Source: Caulobacter segnis (GTDB lineage Bacteria; Pseudomonadota; Alphaproteobacteria; Caulobacterales; Caulobacteraceae). Taken from it: a DNA stretch of 64,000 nt. The notes under the pieces were generated by a model. The model worked only from the letters and a program-made list of their open reading frames with translations, was not told the origin of the DNA and searched no databases. Location: contig NZ_JARQWW010000004.1 in assembly GCF_029543125.1 (NCBI RefSeq), positions 124,001-188,000 of the forward strand, in the 5' to 3' direction. Made by a program: the position numbers and the translations under genes. Shown here piece by piece: positions 63,429 through 64,000 of this stretch; the first letter of the stretch is position 1; every line of letters begins with the position of its first letter.

Positions 63429-64000
63429 ATGCCCGTCGTCCTGACCCCCGGCTACATGCTCGACGCGGATCTGTGGACGGACATCGCGCCGGCGTTCGCG
63501 CCCTATGGGCCGGTGAGCCAGGCGGATGTGACGCGGGACGGGACCATCGAGGCCATGGCGGAGCGGCTGCTGGATGAAGCGCCGGATCGGTTCGTGCTGA
63601 TCGGGTTCTCCATGGGCGGCTACGTGGCGCGGGAGGCCGTGCGGCGGGCGCCGGAGCGGGTGAGCGCCCTGGCGCTGATCGCCACCTCGGCGCGGGGCGA
63701 CAACCACATCCAGGCGGCGCGGCGGGCGGCGGTGGCGGGGCAGATGAAGACCGAGGCGTTCAAGGGCCTGAGCCTGGCGGCGGTGGCGGCGTCCCTGGCG
63801 CCGGGGGCGGCCCCGGCCCTGGCGGAGCGGGTGCGCAAGATGAGCGCGCGGCTGGGATATGAGGTGTTCCGGCGGCAGTCGGCCCTGGTGCGCGATGGAG
63901 ATGTGGGACGGCTGGGCGAGATCGCCTGTCCCACCCTGGTGGTGGCGGCGGCGCAGGATCAGCTTCGCAGCCTGGCGGAGGCCGAGCAGCTACGTGATGG
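63429..64000 (+). CDS. Alpha/beta hydrolase, 3' end beyond window
   Basis: A frame open from ATG 63429 to the window end (about 190 codons) encodes an alpha/beta hydrolase: VVLTPGYMLDADLWTDIAPAF, the nucleophile elbow LIGFSMGGYVAREAVRRAPERVSALALI, and PTLVVAAAQDQL (catalytic Asp region). The His should lie beyond the edge. Codon use differs from most genes here: Ala is mainly GCG, Val GTG and Pro CCG rather than the GCC-type codons elsewhere. That may mean transfer or just low expression. Confidence 0.82.
   Translation, partial: MPVVLTPGYMLDADLWTDIAPAFAPYGPVSQADVTRDGTIEAMAERLLDEAPDRFVLIGFSMGGYVAREAVRRAPERVSALALIATSARGDNHIQAARRAAVAGQMKTEAFKGLSLAAVAASLAPGAAPALAERVRKMSARLGYEVFRRQSALVRDGDVGRLGEIACPTLVVAAAQDQLRSLAEAEQLRD

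Overview
The window is a GC-rich alphaproteobacterial chromosome segment. It most likely comes from a Caulobacteraceae member (Caulobacter or Phenylobacterium type). This rests on the gene content: several TonB-dependent receptors, MlaE/F/D with an auxiliary lipoprotein, a large-type isocitrate lyase divergent from a ScfR/RamB-like regulator, a DUF934/DUF2849 sulfite-reduction operon, and many Tat-like signal peptides. No rRNA, CRISPR array, insertion sequence or prophage was seen; there is one tRNA, tRNA-Lys(CTT). Both window ends cut genes: a urate-oxidase-N-type membrane protein on the left and an alpha/beta hydrolase on the right.

Layout. 1-4.8 kb: the truncated membrane protein and two tandem paralogous winged-helix/TM/TolB-propeller regulators. 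4.8-8.4 kb: a divergent outer-membrane receptor with an unusually short plug, then an OpgD/OpgG-like glucan protein. 8.4-12.7 kb: two DUF1801 genes around an ArsR-SRPBCC operon, then fadE and a small ORF. 12.8-16.4 kb: Mla-type lipid transport operon. 16.4-20.3 kb: VapBC-type toxin-antitoxin, YciI protein, a decayed TonB-receptor fragment, a DUF885 hydrolase and rnk. 20.4-28.2 kb: DOPA-dioxygenase-like protein and a small serine hydrolase, M19 dipeptidase plus TonB receptor, HicAB, and an S10 carboxypeptidase. 28.2-33 kb: housekeeping and small genes (LprI-like, MmcQ/YjbR, folD, Nudix, S1/P1 nuclease, GST, 3D-domain protein). 33-36.3 kb: a 1086-residue protein made almost entirely of an eight-residue repeat. 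36.5-44.8 kb: katG, the cobA-DUF2849-cysI-DUF934-cysH operon, a GcvA-like LysR regulator and a chorismate mutase. 44.8-56.4 kb: HPt protein, tRNA, then a putative catabolic locus. 56.4-61.4 kb: the glyoxylate shunt (aceB, small ORF, aceA) divergent from its likely regulator. 61.7-64 kb: small membrane proteins, one of them a pseudogene.

Two parts stand out. The first is the octad-repeat protein, whose octads are organised in places into 56-residue (seven-octad) super-units. The second is the 45.4-56.4 kb locus. It holds a TonB receptor, a MmgE/PrpD-family protein with a Tat-like signal, an exported beta-lactamase-fold hydrolase, two exported type-B carboxylesterases and two IclR regulators. 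Two perfect palindromes of identical 7-5-7 architecture (TGTkCCG-N5-CGGmACA) lie just upstream of the TonB receptor and of the esterase operon, so they probably define one IclR regulon. The likely role is uptake and periplasmic hydrolysis of an unknown ester. The sequence does not identify the substrate.
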